Shown here piece after piece: positions 1-12,224 of a DNA stretch of 64,000 nt (positions are counted from its first letter, which is position 1; each line of letters begins with the position of its first letter). Below the pieces are notes generated by a model that was not told where the DNA came from, did not search any database, and saw only the letters and a list, made by a program, of their open reading frames with translations. Made by a program: the position numbers and the translations under genes. Source of the stretch: Golubevia sp. BC0850 (Eukaryota; Basidiomycota; Exobasidiomycetes; Golubeviales; Golubeviaceae); contig JAAVVG010000018.1 in NCBI GenBank assembly GCA_012976225.1, positions 434,001 to 498,000 on the forward strand. The letters run 5' to 3'.

Positions 1-646
1 TCACTCTGCTGGTTGGAACAAACTTTGACGATTCTAGATCCGTAACACTAGGCTGAAGAAGCATTCCCTTACTCTCTGTGACCTCGCTCTCTCATTCGGT
101 TCCCCCAATCAATGTCACCTCTCTCCGTCACGTCACCGCTGCCTTTCTCCTTCTCTTCTGGAACGATTTGATTGACCCGTTTCTATTCACCCTGTCAATA
201 TCACTCTAATTCGAAGTCAATAGCTCTCTGATACTATCCTTCAACTTTTCTGGGCTGACAGAACGTGTCCATCGTTTGAGCTTTTCTCTTCAGCTTTTCT
301 CATCTCAGCCTCCAAAGTGAAGACTTCTTTTGAGATGCGAGAGAACTTCAAGAGTGATTTTGATCGATGTTCGCTTTTCTACCACATCACTAGGAGAAGG
401 AAGACTACGATCTCAGAGACAGGCTGGATGTTGATGCCCTGGAAGCTTGTTCACTTGAATTCCAAGGGAATTGAAGGAAGGAAGCAAGAAATGGAATTCA
501 AAGTGAAAAACACGGAAAAGAGATTGGAGGCTTTTGACCTTGAAGCGAGAGAGGACTTCTGGAAAGTTGAGTCTCAGACTGGTTCCCTTTTTTTCTTCCA
601 ACCCAAAATTCGAAGCGTGGATCAGCAAATCGCTATCAAAAGCTAA
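1..646. other. No gene recognised at left edge
   Basis: The stretch is pyrimidine- and purine-rich intergenic-looking DNA. A 109-codon open frame near its right side has no recognisable domain and lies directly downstream of the stop of the choline kinase gene on the other strand, so it is more likely that gene's 3' UTR and flank. Confidence 0.5.
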
Positions 647-2190
647 CTACCTATGTTTACGCTCTTTATGCTGCATACTCCATTCCTTCACAACGTCCCT
701 GATCAGCATTTCTCTCCTTTCCCTTCCCACTTCTCCCAGAAGGCCCCTCGCACTTTTCAATTTCACTTCTCTCCATTCCAAGTATTCTTGACTCCTTTTT
801 TCGAGTTCCACTTCCAACTTTCCGTTTGCCGTTCCGTCTTTGGCTTCCTTGACTCCTTCTGGTCCCTTTTCAGCGAGGATAGAATTGGCTTGAATGGTCG
901 CCCAAACTACCCAACACATTTGAGCTACTCCAGCCCATAGTTTGGCTCTAGCAAGTTTGGAATTGATAAATTTCGATTCCAAGTTGGGGGCTGAGTTGAT
1001 GTCACCTTTTCTCGACGACCAGTATACCGAGATCAGATTCCGGAGCTGCTCTTCGTTCAATTCAATTTCTGAGTAGAAGTTTCCTAGATCGAACGAAGGA
1101 TAGTTTAAGCCTGAATACTCGAAGTCTATCAACTTCAAGCACGTTCTAGATTTGAGATGAGGATCGGCCAGCGTGGAGAGATGACTGGAAGGTTTTGAGG
1201 TGACCTCTCCGTTGCTGATGATGCCGTTCCCACAAGATGTAAGATCTTCAGAAGTTTGAAGAAAGTTGGCTGCTAGAAGATCGTTATGACAGGGTACCAA
1301 TTTTTCTCGTGAGTTTGAGGCCGAAGTGTCAGATTGAGGATCGAGAATCGAGATGATCTCATGAAGCGAGGTTTCCAATTGCTTTGAACGATAAGATTAT
1401 GAAAGGTCAATCAAGAGATTGGAGAATCCAAAAGGAGCAATCAGAAAGAGAAAGGCAAAAGGGGGGAAAGTTCATCGAAATAAAGGCCAAGTCCACTCAC
1501 ATGATAGTCAGGTGGCAAGCTCCAGCCTTCTCGTTTACAGACCTCTAGATACACGTTTCTAATCTCAACGATGTCAAATCGGTTCTCGAACGTTTGAGTG
1601 TCCTTGTCCTTGTCCATCGACTCGTCGCGCCTACTTTCATCTCCACTTCCATGCAATCTTGCCAGCACGTCGACGATCTTCTCGGCTCCACCCTTAGAAG
1701 AACAAAGCTCTTGGATGTCTTGATTTGACAGAGTTCTACCTTCCACATAATCTATCAGCATGGCCTTGGGCTTGAGTTCTGACTTTCCACTCTCAGCATC
1801 TTGATTCTCTTCGATGACAGAGAGAACCTTTGGCGCCAGGCCCCACTCGAAGGCGAGCTGACTGTTCCTGATCTCTGATATCCTATCTATGTTCAGATGA
1901 AATGTAGAAGATTGAGAGATTTGCCTTAGGACTACTTTTAGAAGTGTTGTTCTCGAATCAGAATCATCTTGGAGGGTACTTGGGTCTGAAGGAGCTTGGT
2001 TGAAGGAAGACGTGGCTTGAAGGACTTGAACTAGATGGTTTGTGTTTGTGAGACCTCCTGTTAAAGCAGTTGAACGAATGACGAGGTGGGGAGAGCTCAG
2101 AGCAGATGGAAGAGAACTTAGGATCGAAGCTGGCAACTTGGATAAAATGGAGATGGCATCTTGAGATGAGAGGCTGTCCTTTTGATCCAT
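647..2190 (-). CDS. Choline/ethanolamine kinase
   Basis: Predicted cytosolic kinase that phosphorylates choline or ethanolamine with ATP, the first step of the Kennedy pathway to phosphatidylcholine and phosphatidylethanolamine. Two exons: 2190-1501 and 1381-647, joined at a GTGAGT donor in phase 0, giving 474 aa. Exon 2 carries the Brenner-type motif HNDLLAANF (about residues 262-270; Asp264 is the expected catalytic base) and LIDFEYSG (about 314-321; Asp316 is the expected metal ligand), followed by NYPSFDLGNF. The N-terminal lobe shows TGGLTNTN, which fits the ATP-binding loop of the family. The ATG is the only good in-frame start. A Ser/Asp-rich insert lies between the two catalytic motifs. 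It is divergent from the DUF2433 gene, with about 140 bp between. The family is clear; preference for choline or ethanolamine cannot be told from sequence. Confidence 0.9.
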
Positions 2191-2330
2191 TCAATTTCTG
2201 AAGTAATCTTCAAGTATGCTTGGCTAAGATTAAGGAAAAGGATGGGAGGTTAGAAAGGGAAGAATGAAAACAAGCTAAACGCCATCATCTCAGCCACTCT
2301 ATCCTGTCCGAGTCCTGGATCTGATCTTGT

Positions 2331-5300
2331 TTGTCTCCTCGCTCCTTAACCTTTGACGCTTTTCTTGATTCAACCCAACCTCAGCGATTCACCATACTTT
2401 CAGCCAAGGCTAGAAGATTAAGCAAACCAGCAAAGAAGAAAGAAAGGACCAGCTCTGTCTCCGTCTCCTTATCGCAATCCGATTCTGCTGCTAGCTCACC
2501 CAACCCAAATCAAAGCGACTTCAGTTCATTGACTTCTAGCTTAATTCTCACAAGTCCCAAAGCTGAACCTCAAGATTCAGAAGAGAAAGATTCAGAAACT
2601 TTATCTCAATCTCAAGTTGCGAACGCACCCACCTCTTCAGAAGTAACTTCTTCCTCCTTCCCTCTTCTTCAATCCGATTCCCCTTCCTTATCTACAACCT
2701 CGATCCCATCTCTACCTCAAGAGATCGCTTCAACATCCAACTTCAATTCCAATTCAGACCTTGATCTAATCACAGCCAGTAACGTTTCTTTACCTGCTTC
2801 TTCTTCTCATTCAAGAAGTCACTCTCATCTTTCTAAAACTCCAACTTCTTCTCCACCTCCAACAACAACTCAACTTCCAGTCACTAGAATGGCTTCTCCT
2901 TTACCTTCCAGAGCTTCTGTCTCTCCAGCTCCTTCTCATTCTACCTCTGCCACTTTTGGTCCAGGTTCAAAATCAACTTCCAATTTAACTAATAGTCAAC
3001 CTCAAAGAAACAATTCAATTCCTCCATCTAATTCTGGAAATCAGTTCAATGTTGCTAATTTTGCTGTTGGCAATGCTGCCCCTCCAACTCAAATCATCAA
3101 TGGTCCTTCTGGTAGAATCCTTTGTGTAGCTGATGTCAGAGGTGAGTCTCTTGTGGTCCTGTTGAAAGACTTGCTACGTGGGACGTGTCTGCACAGAAAG
3201 AAAACAAGGAACCGGTCTTATGAATCCATCGTGCTGGCGAGCAAGCTATAAGGAGAGAGACGGGAAGTGGTGTACGAATAAGGGATGAGGGCAGTAGGAA
3301 GCGCAGCGCTGCAGAAGAGAGATGGGTTTGGCGATGAAGAATCCTTCTCGTCCCTCTCTATCTCTCCTTTGAAAGCTTCTACAAACTTAGTTGGGTTGAG
3401 GGGTCATGTCTCCTCGATTGATGGTTCTGAAGATGGTCTCTAACCTCTCCCGCCAATCTCTTTCTTCGATCTTCCTCCTCCTTCCTCCATCTCCCTCTAA
3501 CTCCTTCGCTCTCACTTTCTTTATCAATCCTTTCATCATGGATAGGTAATCTATCTACTTTGAATCAGTTGGCAGTCGAGGCTAACGCTTCTGCTATCAT
3601 TCACACTGGTGATTTCGGATTCTATGAGAATGAAAGCTTTGAGAGGATCAGCGATCGGTGAGTATTGAGTGCATGCTGCGTTATAGAGCCTTGGTCAGTT
3701 GGAAATATTTGTGGAAAGGGTCCGGTGACAGTCGATGTGGTGCTGCCTACTCGTCATCGAGCTAGGTCTATGGAAGCAACTAGAGCAACACCAAATACCT
3801 CCGTCCTCTTCTGATCCCTCCTGGTACCCCTTATTTATCTCTTTCAACAGTACCCTTCGACACTTAGTCCAATACTCAACTCTCATCTCGCCAACCCTTC
3901 GTGCCAAGCTGCTAGCCAACGAGGCTCCTCGTCCAGGTCATCAGCCAACTTCGAATCTACGTTCCAAGCTTCTATCTCATCCAACGCCTCTTCTATCGGA
4001 GTTTCCATCTCTCTTATCCGGATCTTTGAAATTCAAAGTCCCGGTGTACACAGTTTGGGGAGCTTGCGAGGATGTTGCCATCTTGGAAAGATTCAGAACT
4101 GGAGAATATCAAGTCGAGAATCTACACATTCTAGATGAAGCCTCAAGTTATGCTGTCGAAGTTGGTGGAGTCAGACTCAGATTGTTTGGCCTGGGAGGAG
4201 CTGTCGTCCTTCACAAGTTGTTCGACAATGGAGAGGGAGCTGCAACTATCGCTGGAGGTCAAGGTACGATGTGGACTACCGTCCTTCAGATCGGTGAACT
4301 GGTGGATACTGCTCAGAAAGTGAGTGAAAGAATGCTTTTTGATGAATGTATGCGGCCGATTTACTTCTCCAATCGCTGACCACTCTACTCTACGTCATGA
4401 TTCTCTCTCGTTCTCGTTCTCTCTCTCGTTCTCGCTCTCCCTTCAGACCTTTGACTCTACAGAAACTAGGCTCTTGGTTACTCATGCTTCCCCTGGTCGA
4501 GAAGGATTGTTGGCCCAACTAGCTCTAGCCCTGAAAGCGGATCTCACTCTGAGCGCTGGACTCCACTTTCGCTACGGAGTCTCTTACAACGAGTTCTCAG
4601 TTCAGCACGACTCGGAGAACTTCAGAAACAAGCTAGTTCAAGCCAAGGCTTCATTCGGAGACGTCTGGGATACTGTCCGCTCCCAAGTCGAGTCAGTCAT
4701 TGACGACAGACAGAGAGTCCTGCTCAATCACGCTCTCGCTGTCACCAACAGAGTCCCTCCTCTAACCACCTCGACTGGAGCTGCTGGTGAAGAACCAGCT
4801 TGGAAGAACACTTGGAATTGGAACTTACCGGATGCCGCCTATGGAAACTTGGTCTTGGAGCTGAAGGAAGGAAGAGTCTCTGCCGAGATGAAGTCCCAAG
4901 GTTTCAACTTCGCCTATAGGAAAGGAAACTCCACCACCAGTGCCATCACTCCGGTAGGACCTTCTGGATCTACTCCTATGGCGTTGACTAACTCCAATCA
5001 ACAGCTACCTCCCAACACTTCCTCTGGCCCTGCCACCAACAAGGCTGCCAACGCTCCTCTCGGTCCAGCAGCCATGAGTCCCACCAACAAGGCCTCAGCT
5101 CCTGTACCAGCTCTCAACGGATCCTCTTCCAATCCCGCTCCACCAACTGCACCAAAAGCAGCCATCTCTCCTCCTACCGCTCCAGCCGCCATCAACGCTC
5201 CAGCCTTCAATCCTCCGACTGGTCCATCTTCTGCAAGCAGTCAAGCCAACAAGAAGAAGAGAAACTCGAAGTCCGGCTCAGTGGCATCAATCTCTGCATC

Positions 5301-6060
5301 TGAACGTGGAAATATCTCTGGAAATGAGACATCTACTTCCAGATCCGATATTGAGGGTCCAGGAGCAGTCTCTGGAACCGAGTCCACCTCTGGTCCTTCT
5401 ACCAAGAAGACTTTCGGCTTTGGTCTAGCTATGAGGGACTTGGAGAAGGCTCTCCCAGTGTCTGAGCTTTCAGTCAGGAAATACTTTGGAATCGGGTCAA
5501 AGATCGAGAAGGACATCAAAGGAGTTAAGATGAATTTCGCCAAACCTCAACCTCGTGCTGTCGGAGGAGACGAATCTGGAAAAGAATCTGGAAAAGAAGA
5601 CTCACTCAAGGAGAAGAGAGCCAAGAGTCAAAGACCTTTGATCTACATCGACTTCGCTACCAAGGAAATCAGAGACGAAGCTTCTAAGTTCAATACTTTA
5701 CCTCAAGGAAAGGTTCTTCAAGGTGATCAAGAAGGAAAGTCTTGCGAACCTAAATTGGAAATCAGTGATAAGCCAATTCACTCAGCTCACAAGAAGAAAT
5801 CGAACAGAGAGAAGGCTCAAGATGTCAACTCCAACACCAATTCTAGTAACGAGAAAGAAAATGGAAGCGCTATTCCAGGTTTGAGCGAGAAGAAGGAAGC
5901 CGCTGAGAATAGTGCTGCTGAAGATTCCAAGTCAGTCGGAGAGGCTTCAAGAGGTGGAAGAGGAGGCAGGGGAGGCAATCGTGGAAGAGGGAATACCAGA
6001 GGAAGGGGTAAATCTCAGAACAACAGTACTCCTTCAGGAGCCGTAGCTGCTGCTGAATAG
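2331..6060 (+). CDS. DUF2433 (metallophosphatase-like) protein with RGG tail
   Basis: Fungal protein of the DUF2433 family; its biochemical role is not established. Four exons: (2331 or 2889)-3141, 3546-3657, 3851-4319 and 4447-6060. Joins are phase 1, phase 2 and phase 0 and sum to a clean frame (815 aa from the ATG at 2889). Around the joins one reads ILCVADVRGNLSTLNQ, then HTGDFGFYENESFERISDR, then VYTVWGACEDVAILERF and LLVTHASPGREGLLAQLALA, which is the calcineurin-like core of the family. The open frame runs 186 codons upstream of that ATG as Ser/Pro-rich coding-like sequence but has no ATG there, so a 5' exon is probably missing from this model. The C-terminal third is low-complexity Ala/Pro/Ser, ending in an RGG box (about 35 residues before the stop) typical of RNA-binding proteins. 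Intron 1 is long (404 bp). Confidence 0.85.
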
Positions 6061-7137
6061 AAAATGAAAATTTTTCACTCTTATTCGGTTTGAAGATTCC
6101 AGAACTTCAAATGTACCAGCTTTCCGATTATTCTTCTTCTCCTTATCATCTTTTGAAAATCAACATCTTCTCTTATCACTCACAATCCAAAGAACCTCTA
6201 AAGTCAAAAATACCAGACCTTTTGCTCCTTTCACAATCAAGTCTCGAAAGATATAAAACCTTCCATGAACCTTTCTCTCTTTGCTTTCACCCACGACAGA
6301 AGGTCAAGAGAGAGGATCTTCAAATCTCTCTCTCCCTTCTTTCTACATTTTTTATGACTTCTAATTTCTCCAAAAATCAAAACAATTCTTAAGGGCTTAT
6401 ATTCTTTTACTTTGTTCGTTATTCTTACTTCTCCTTTCAAATTCTTTCTTTCTCTTCGATTTCTTTCCTTTCATTATGATGTCCATTTCCTTTCAGACTC
6501 CTTTCTCTTTCTGCTTGAGTTCTGCTTGAGTTCTTCTTGTATCTCATTCGCTTCAAACTCAAAAAGAGTGAAATCTTTAGAATTACTTCTTTGATTGAGC
6601 TGAAAGAGATGTGAACTGGGGATCCCAAGTTCATACGAATCCGATTATGAGCTATGGTTTCCAATCTCATCAGCAGTCCAATTCTTCTACTTCACCGTCA
6701 TCACTCTTCGAGGACATGAAGTTTGCTCTACGTGTTCACTCCTAGCTTTCAGACTGAGAGGTGTACGCTTATTTGGTCGTCATGTCTGGGGCGATTCATC
6801 GATTTCGAAGATCTGAAGCCATTTCGATGGCGTATGTTTCGAGCAGGGTACCAATGTGTCTGCCTTTGTTGAATTCAGCTTGAATGTCTTTGGAGTGGTT
6901 ATGTCTAAGAAAGGAACTACTTGTTGAACAGCCACACAAGAGGCGATCTCTGAGACGGCATGGTGAGAAGAGGTCATCTTGGGCGCCACTCACTTCTTCG
7001 AGGCATCAGAATTAATGAATGAGGGTTCTGGACGAAAATCAAGAGCCAAGGCAGAGTCAATTGATTAAGATCTGGTATCAACTACTGTATTGGAGGTGAC
7101 GGTTAGAAAATGTGAGATTACAGGAGTCAACAAGCTC
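6061..7137. other. Intergenic; convergent 3' flanks
   Basis: AT- and pyrimidine-rich DNA between the converging DUF2433 and lysozyme-like genes. Short open frames of 60-100 codons occur on both strands, including about 6780-6993 on the minus strand, but none shows a domain or a consistent splice pattern. I see nothing further. Confidence 0.5.
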
Positions 7138-8219
7138 TTAACAAGCTTGGGAGATGTCGTTCCCATCCTTTCCTTGGGCAAATCCGTTCAACAATCCGTT
7201 CAAGTAGTTCAAATTCTGACCATCTGGGCCGCAAGCTCCAGAACCTTGCATTCCTTGATACCATCCGTTGTAGCCACCCATTGCCTTTGAAGAAGGAAAA
7301 AAAGGGGGGAGGGGTTGTTGAGAGAGAAAGAGACGTCAGCCACAAGTCCGCACCCTGCTTTCCCTCTGGACTAATATCTAGAGACAGTGAAGAGAGAGAG
7401 AGAGAGTTGTACTCACCAACAAGAAGTTGCCACCCTGTTGGTTGATCTGGTCTTGAAGGTAGCTGGCACCCTTTCCGATGTTGTAGGCAGGGTCGGCACA
7501 GTTCACTCCAGATTCGCATTTGTCTCTTTGAGAGTGGAAGAGAGAATGTGGAGCAGAGAGAATGTGGAGCAAAGGTGGAAAAGTGAAAACAAATAAAGAA
7601 AGAAAGGGAAAACGTTCGCGTCAGTGGCGACGCCTTTCTGTCGATTTCAGTTCACTTGCCCTTGTCCTCTCCTGAGTCCTCCCCCATACTCACTGAGTGA
7701 TCTGCATAAGGCCGACCTCTCCTCTTTGTCCATAGACGTTAGCATTGCAGGAACTCTCTTGCAGAGCGATGCTCATGAGAATGATGAGAGGGATTCCACT
7801 GCTTTGAGAGGCGGATTGGAATTGACTGAAGTATTGCTGACATGGCTGGAAGGTCGGGGCAGAGTAGGCTTGATCATCTGGAATGATATCTAGATCACTG
7901 ATTTGAACGTAAGCGGGGTTCCAGCCCCCAGCGTCGAGTCCACAGTTCAGCCAGTACTTGGATCCGTTTGGCTCGTCGTAAGAGGCGTTCGAGGCTCCGC
8001 AGTCGTTGTACTTGCTGGCCATGTCTGTGAGTAGAGGGCGATCAAGGACAGGTCAGCTGAAGTGCTCAAGGAATGTTAGTATCAAGGAGGTTGTTGTCTT
8101 TCAGCTTTCTCCCTCGACTCACCTCCTCCGTTGTTCGAACGCTTGGAAGAGGGAACAGCAGCGGCTGAGACAGCCAAAGCGGACATTAGAAAAGAAGCGG
8201 TGATTTGAATGACTTGCAT
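7138..8219 (-). CDS. Secreted lysozyme-like protein (transglycosylase SLT fold)
   Basis: Four exons (8219-8123, 8024-7694, 7525-7417, 7284-7138) total 684 nt and give 227 aa in a clean frame. Residues 1 to about 20 form a signal peptide (MQVIQITASFLMSALAVSAA), so the product is secreted. The mature part has the goose-lysozyme/soluble lytic transglycosylase signature IALQESSCNANV, whose Glu is the expected catalytic acid, followed by GEVGLMQIT. The C-terminal exons continue with Gly/Asn-rich sequence (GGYNGWYQGM) and end in Cys. Family knowledge: SLT enzymes cleave the glycan strands of bacterial peptidoglycan, so an antibacterial or nutritional role outside the cell is plausible, but this is inference. 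Several cysteines suggest disulphides. The fold is far better known in bacteria, so an ancient transfer is possible; spliced introns show it is fully naturalised. Confidence 0.88.
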
Positions 8220-9588
8220 CTTGAATAAGAGAACAGAGAGAGAAGAGAAAAGGGAGAGGCTTCTGAAGAGTCTGGAAGAAGATGAAAGAGAGAAAATAGA
8301 GAAAACTAGATCCGTCAAGGACAACTAGGTTTGAAGAGAGAAAGAGAAAGAGAGTGTGAGGAAGTGGAGAGAAGATGGAGAGAGAAACAGTTTCCATCGA
8401 AGGAAGAAGCCTCTTTTATACCATCTTCTGGACCGGCAGAGATAGGGAGGGGTGGTACAACAAAAATGACGATGTCAGTTCGCCACGCACCTCATCCTCA
8501 TCACAGACGGTTCCGATTTCAGCCCTCATTCCTGACAGCGAGCCGGATTCAGAATTTGCAAATCTCAGATCTTTGAAGAGAAAGAGAAAAGAAGTGCTGC
8601 TGGTTGAGGTGGCTGAAAGAAGGGGCTGCGTGGCGAATCTTCGTGGGCGTAATTTCCCTCTCGGCTGGCCTCGTCTTTCTTCTGTGAGCAGAGGTTTCAC
8701 TCCGTACATGCACGAGTTTTCTTCTTCCAACCTTTCATCTTTCGTTCCTGTTTTCGTTCCGAATCCTGCATGGTTGATCGGAAAGACTGGAAACGTTTCT
8801 TATCCCTGGAAGAAAGATTCGCGAGTAGTGAAGGGTGCAAGATGGCTGACATCGAGCTGGGTGGAACCTTCGATTGCAACTTGTCCTATTTCAACGGAGA
8901 ATCTGATCGTACCATTGCTACAGATCAAGGGTGGAGCACGTTCAGGTCCATGTCGACCTTGAGCTGAGCAATCGCACGAAAGTCGACCTTCGAAGCTCTT
9001 ACGACTCTTCAACGGGTCTTGAGAAAGCTTCTGGTACTTAGATAGTAGAACTCAAATGGAGACTGAGGAGGATTTGAAGCACCTGTTGAGCTTCTATTCA
9101 ACCATCCTTTCCCAACATCAGCCTTCACGACTAACGCCTCACGGGAGATAGTTGAGATGTGGAACGAGAGGCATTCTTCTGTAGAATCGTCAGAATTGGG
9201 GGGACAAACTTTCTCGGAGATAAAGAAAAGTCTGAATTTCTTGAAACTTTACTGACATTGCTCTCTCTTGTATTCTCAAGAGTCGAGCCGGAAGTGAAGC
9301 ACCTGAATCAGTCTCGCGAGGATTCTCACAGCTCAAAAGAACCGATCACGGAGATGCCATTAAAGTGGAAGGCAGAAGAACTGATTTGAGAGAAAAAAAG
9401 ACTCTGACGAGAGGAAATAGGAGAGCGCTGGATTTGTTCTCTTGCGAAGGATCTCTCTCATACAGTATCTGGAAGACTGAGAGTGAAAGAGTTCTATGGA
9501 TTGTCGAGAGGGAGGAAGGATGGTGAGATAAGATAGCGAAGGGAAAGAAAGTAAATTTCGTTCTGCGAGTTGGAAGGTGGTGACTCAC
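8220..9588. other. Intergenic; upstream of SLT gene and 3' of F-box copy A
   Basis: This holds the promoter of the lysozyme-like gene and the region where further 3' exons of F-box copy A would lie. A 195-codon open frame on the plus strand (8375-8962) overlaps the promoter and has no domain, ATG context or splice support. Scattered GA-rich tracts are the only repeats seen. Confidence 0.4.
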
Positions 9589-10900
9589 CAGTAGATATCG
9601 CAGAACAGCTTCAACTCAGTGTTCCCACCTCTACAGGCTGACAATTTGAAGACCAGATCTGAAGGATACAGAGAGTCAGGAAGGTCAGAAGGAAGAAGAA
9701 GAAGATACAACGTCGAAACATGCTCAAAGTCAGGAGAGAATCGACTTACCAATCGAGATGATAGATATCAACTTCCCAGAGCCAAGGTTCCGAATCAAAA
9801 TCTACCAGCTGATCTACCAGTTCTCCAAGTTCCGCTAGTCGGTCTTCGTTTAGCTTTTCAAACCGGATAACGAGTCTCTTGAGAGGTTCCATCTTGATTC
9901 CATTGACCTTCATTCCTGCCTTCATGTTCTCTCTCCTTGCTGAAAGCAGAGCAAGAACGTCCTCCAACACGAAATAGCCAAATTGAAGCGTGAGAGATTG
10001 TAGAATTGGGCATCCACCAGAGATGTTCTCCCAGTCAGAAGTAAAATGGATGTTTAATTCAGAGATTGATGGGAGCTAAGAAAAGGGAAAAGCTGACGCC
10101 ACCTTCGTCGTCGGCGGAACCAAGATCCAGCTTGGGAAGCCTTGGTTATCCTCTTTGATTTCCATTGCCTCCAACTGTGGAAACTGGAGTGGAACTATCC
10201 CTTCACTGCTTCCTCTTAGTTCGAGACTTAGATGCTTCAGAGTTTGAGCTGGCCGGGAGAGGATCCTTCTCCAATCTGAATGACTCCTAGCATTTTCCAA
10301 GACCAGAAATGAGAGGTTCTGACAGATGTCCGATTGAAATTGAGTAGAACCAGGCAAAGTTGCAGTCCATAAGATCCGGAGAGGAGATGAGCTCTGTTCA
10401 CCAGCGACTCGTTCTGGGCTTTGGGAGAGTCTGAAGAGGTGAACATTCATTGATTTGCATAATCGTAGGTCGATAAGACTGGCAAATTCAGGTAGATGAG
10501 GAATGAATCGCTCTGAAAGGCGTATTCCATCGACATTCAATCGACTGAGGAAGAGACGTTGGGGCGTTTTCTTTGACTTTTGAAGAGTTGAAAGGAGCTG
10601 ACTGAAGTCTACTCCTTCCTCTTCTATCAGGAAATCGACTCGTTCCCTAGTTTTGAGCCACAAAAAGACTTCCTTGAGAGTTGAGCTGCTCTTCTCATCG
10701 AACAGGTTGAGGACCGACTGATTCCATTCCAGACTCTCCTTCCTTCCTGTGACTAGAAGCTGCCAGAAGGGCCTGTTCTCGTCTATGATCTCCTTCCAAG
10801 ACTTGCAAACAACTCTGAGTCTGGAAACCTGATTTTAAACCAGGCATTTGAAGATGGAAAAGAGGGCTTCGGATGCTAGAGCGTCGTTGATTGAGATCAT
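9589..10900 (-). pseudogene. F-box protein gene, copy A (broken)
   Basis: The ATG opens MISINDALASEALFSIFKCL, an F-box start; after it one reads RLRVVCKSWKEIIDENRPFW, the rest of the F-box (a Skp1-binding adaptor fold of SCF ubiquitin ligases). Further on the frame holds leucine-rich, LRR-like sequence (for example RILSRPAQTLKHLSLEL). The frame is interrupted by an in-frame TAA at codon 22 (10837-10835) and a TAG at 10078-10076, although homology to the other copies continues through both. A 12-nt GT-AG stretch spans the first stop but is far too short for an intron. A donor GTAAGT follows 9750, and the next exon (9658-9589) matches copy B less closely. Most of the gene lies inside the identical inverted repeat, so copy B shares both stops. 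A substrate-receptor role is inferred for the ancestor only. Confidence 0.75.
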
Positions 10901-12224
10901 GCTGACGAAGAGAAGTGGAAGAGATGATGGAGAGCCTGGGTGTCAGTAGACCGTGTGATGAGCAATTTAGGAAAGTCATTCTGCAAAGTCAATCTACCTG
11001 AAAGAAGGATTCTGATTCTTGGATGAATGTCACGAAGGAAGACAAGAAGGGGAGAGGCAACTTCTCTCTCTTGTACTAAACCACTCACTCTCCTCCCGCC
11101 AATCAAGATCTTATCCTCTATTCTTCTATTCTCCATTCGAGAAAGCTATTCCTCAATTCTCGACGTACATAGCTCAGAACTCCCCCACCTCCAATCGAGC
11201 TGTCTTCCTCTAGCCAAACCTCCAGAACAAAGTGAACAACACTTCCAGCCATGACCTTTTCTATTCCCATCTGCTTCAATCCCAGGCATGGTGGTGTAAC
11301 AAGAGACGACCCTTGGAACTTGGACGATCTGACAGAGTCTACTTCAGTTTCTAAAATGATCAGGGCTCTCCTTAGATCTTTGGATCTACACCCAAATGAC
11401 TGGCCTCTCTACGTACTGAGCCGATGCGACTGTGGTCATTTGGAGACGATCGGGAAGGAGGAATTGATAGATGATGGAAACAGAGCCCAACTCATGAACT
11501 TCGAAGCGGGAGATGGGCTGTTCTTGAGGAAGAAGGGGACGTTGGGAAGGGGACAGCAGCAAGCTGAAGCGGGAGAGAAAGGGCAAGCTCGTGAGTATCA
11601 CAGGCTCTCGAACTTTCTTCCTGTCAAATGCACATGTGTGTCTTGATGAAAATCTCGAGAACTGAGGAGAAGATCTAGATGGGCTTGGGGTCGCTTTGTA
11701 AAAAAGAAGAGAGGTGGGAAATTGGTTGACTGAGGAAGGCAAGACTGCAAGAGATCTCGAGACATAGTTCACCCCATTCAAACGCGCTGCTGACACTCCT
11801 TTTTTTCCCGTACACTACAGAAGTTGGCTTCTCTCGCTCTCTGAGGAAGCGCGAGACGAGCGAATCAGCTCCAGCTCTCTCGACTCCTAGCTCCTCTTCC
11901 TCCAGCAAACGTTCAAGACAGTCTTCCTCCTCTGAAGATCAGTCGATGGCTGTAGTCACTGATTCGTCTTCTTTGTATGTTGTGGATCTGATATCGAAGC
12001 TACTAGGAGGAGATGGATGGAGAAGACAATCGATCGGAGAGCTTGGTCCAATTCAATCCAAGAGTGCTCCCGCTCTGAGAGCGTTGAGAAACCTGGTCAA
12101 GGTCTCACTTCAGCTCCCTAGAACTTCAAATAGGAACGGACTTCTCAGTCGCATAGGCTCTTGGCAAGGAGTAGCGGCCGACAACGTCGAACTTCGGACA
12201 CCGGAAGAGAGGTTTCCTTTGGAA
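9719..12224 (+). repeat. Inverted repeat arm A (gene-converted tract)
   Basis: The tract pairs with 33217-35935 on the opposite strand. From 9719 to 12151 every landmark satisfies position A + position B = 45654, so there is no net gap over 2,433 bp, and all open frames in the two arms translate identically. After a 213-bp deletion in this arm, identity resumes at 12157-12224. Outside both ends the sequences remain alignable but clearly diverged. The arm spans most of F-box copy A, the shared promoter and the first two thirds of the partner gene. Confidence 0.93.
10901..11250. promoter_or_regulatory. Shared divergent promoter, F-box A / partner A
   Basis: A 350-bp gap lies between the two divergent start codons. 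It is identical to 34404-34753 in arm B. No specific operator could be recognised; the role is inferred from position. Co-expression of the two genes is likely if both are transcribed. Confidence 0.5.

Noticed and set aside
317-646. 109-codon frame at the left edge
   Set aside because: No domain, no intron support, and it sits in the probable 3' UTR of the choline kinase gene.
8375-8962. 195-codon open frame on the plus strand
   Set aside because: It overlaps the promoter and start of the lysozyme-like gene, has low-information composition and no domain; minus-strand frames are equally open.
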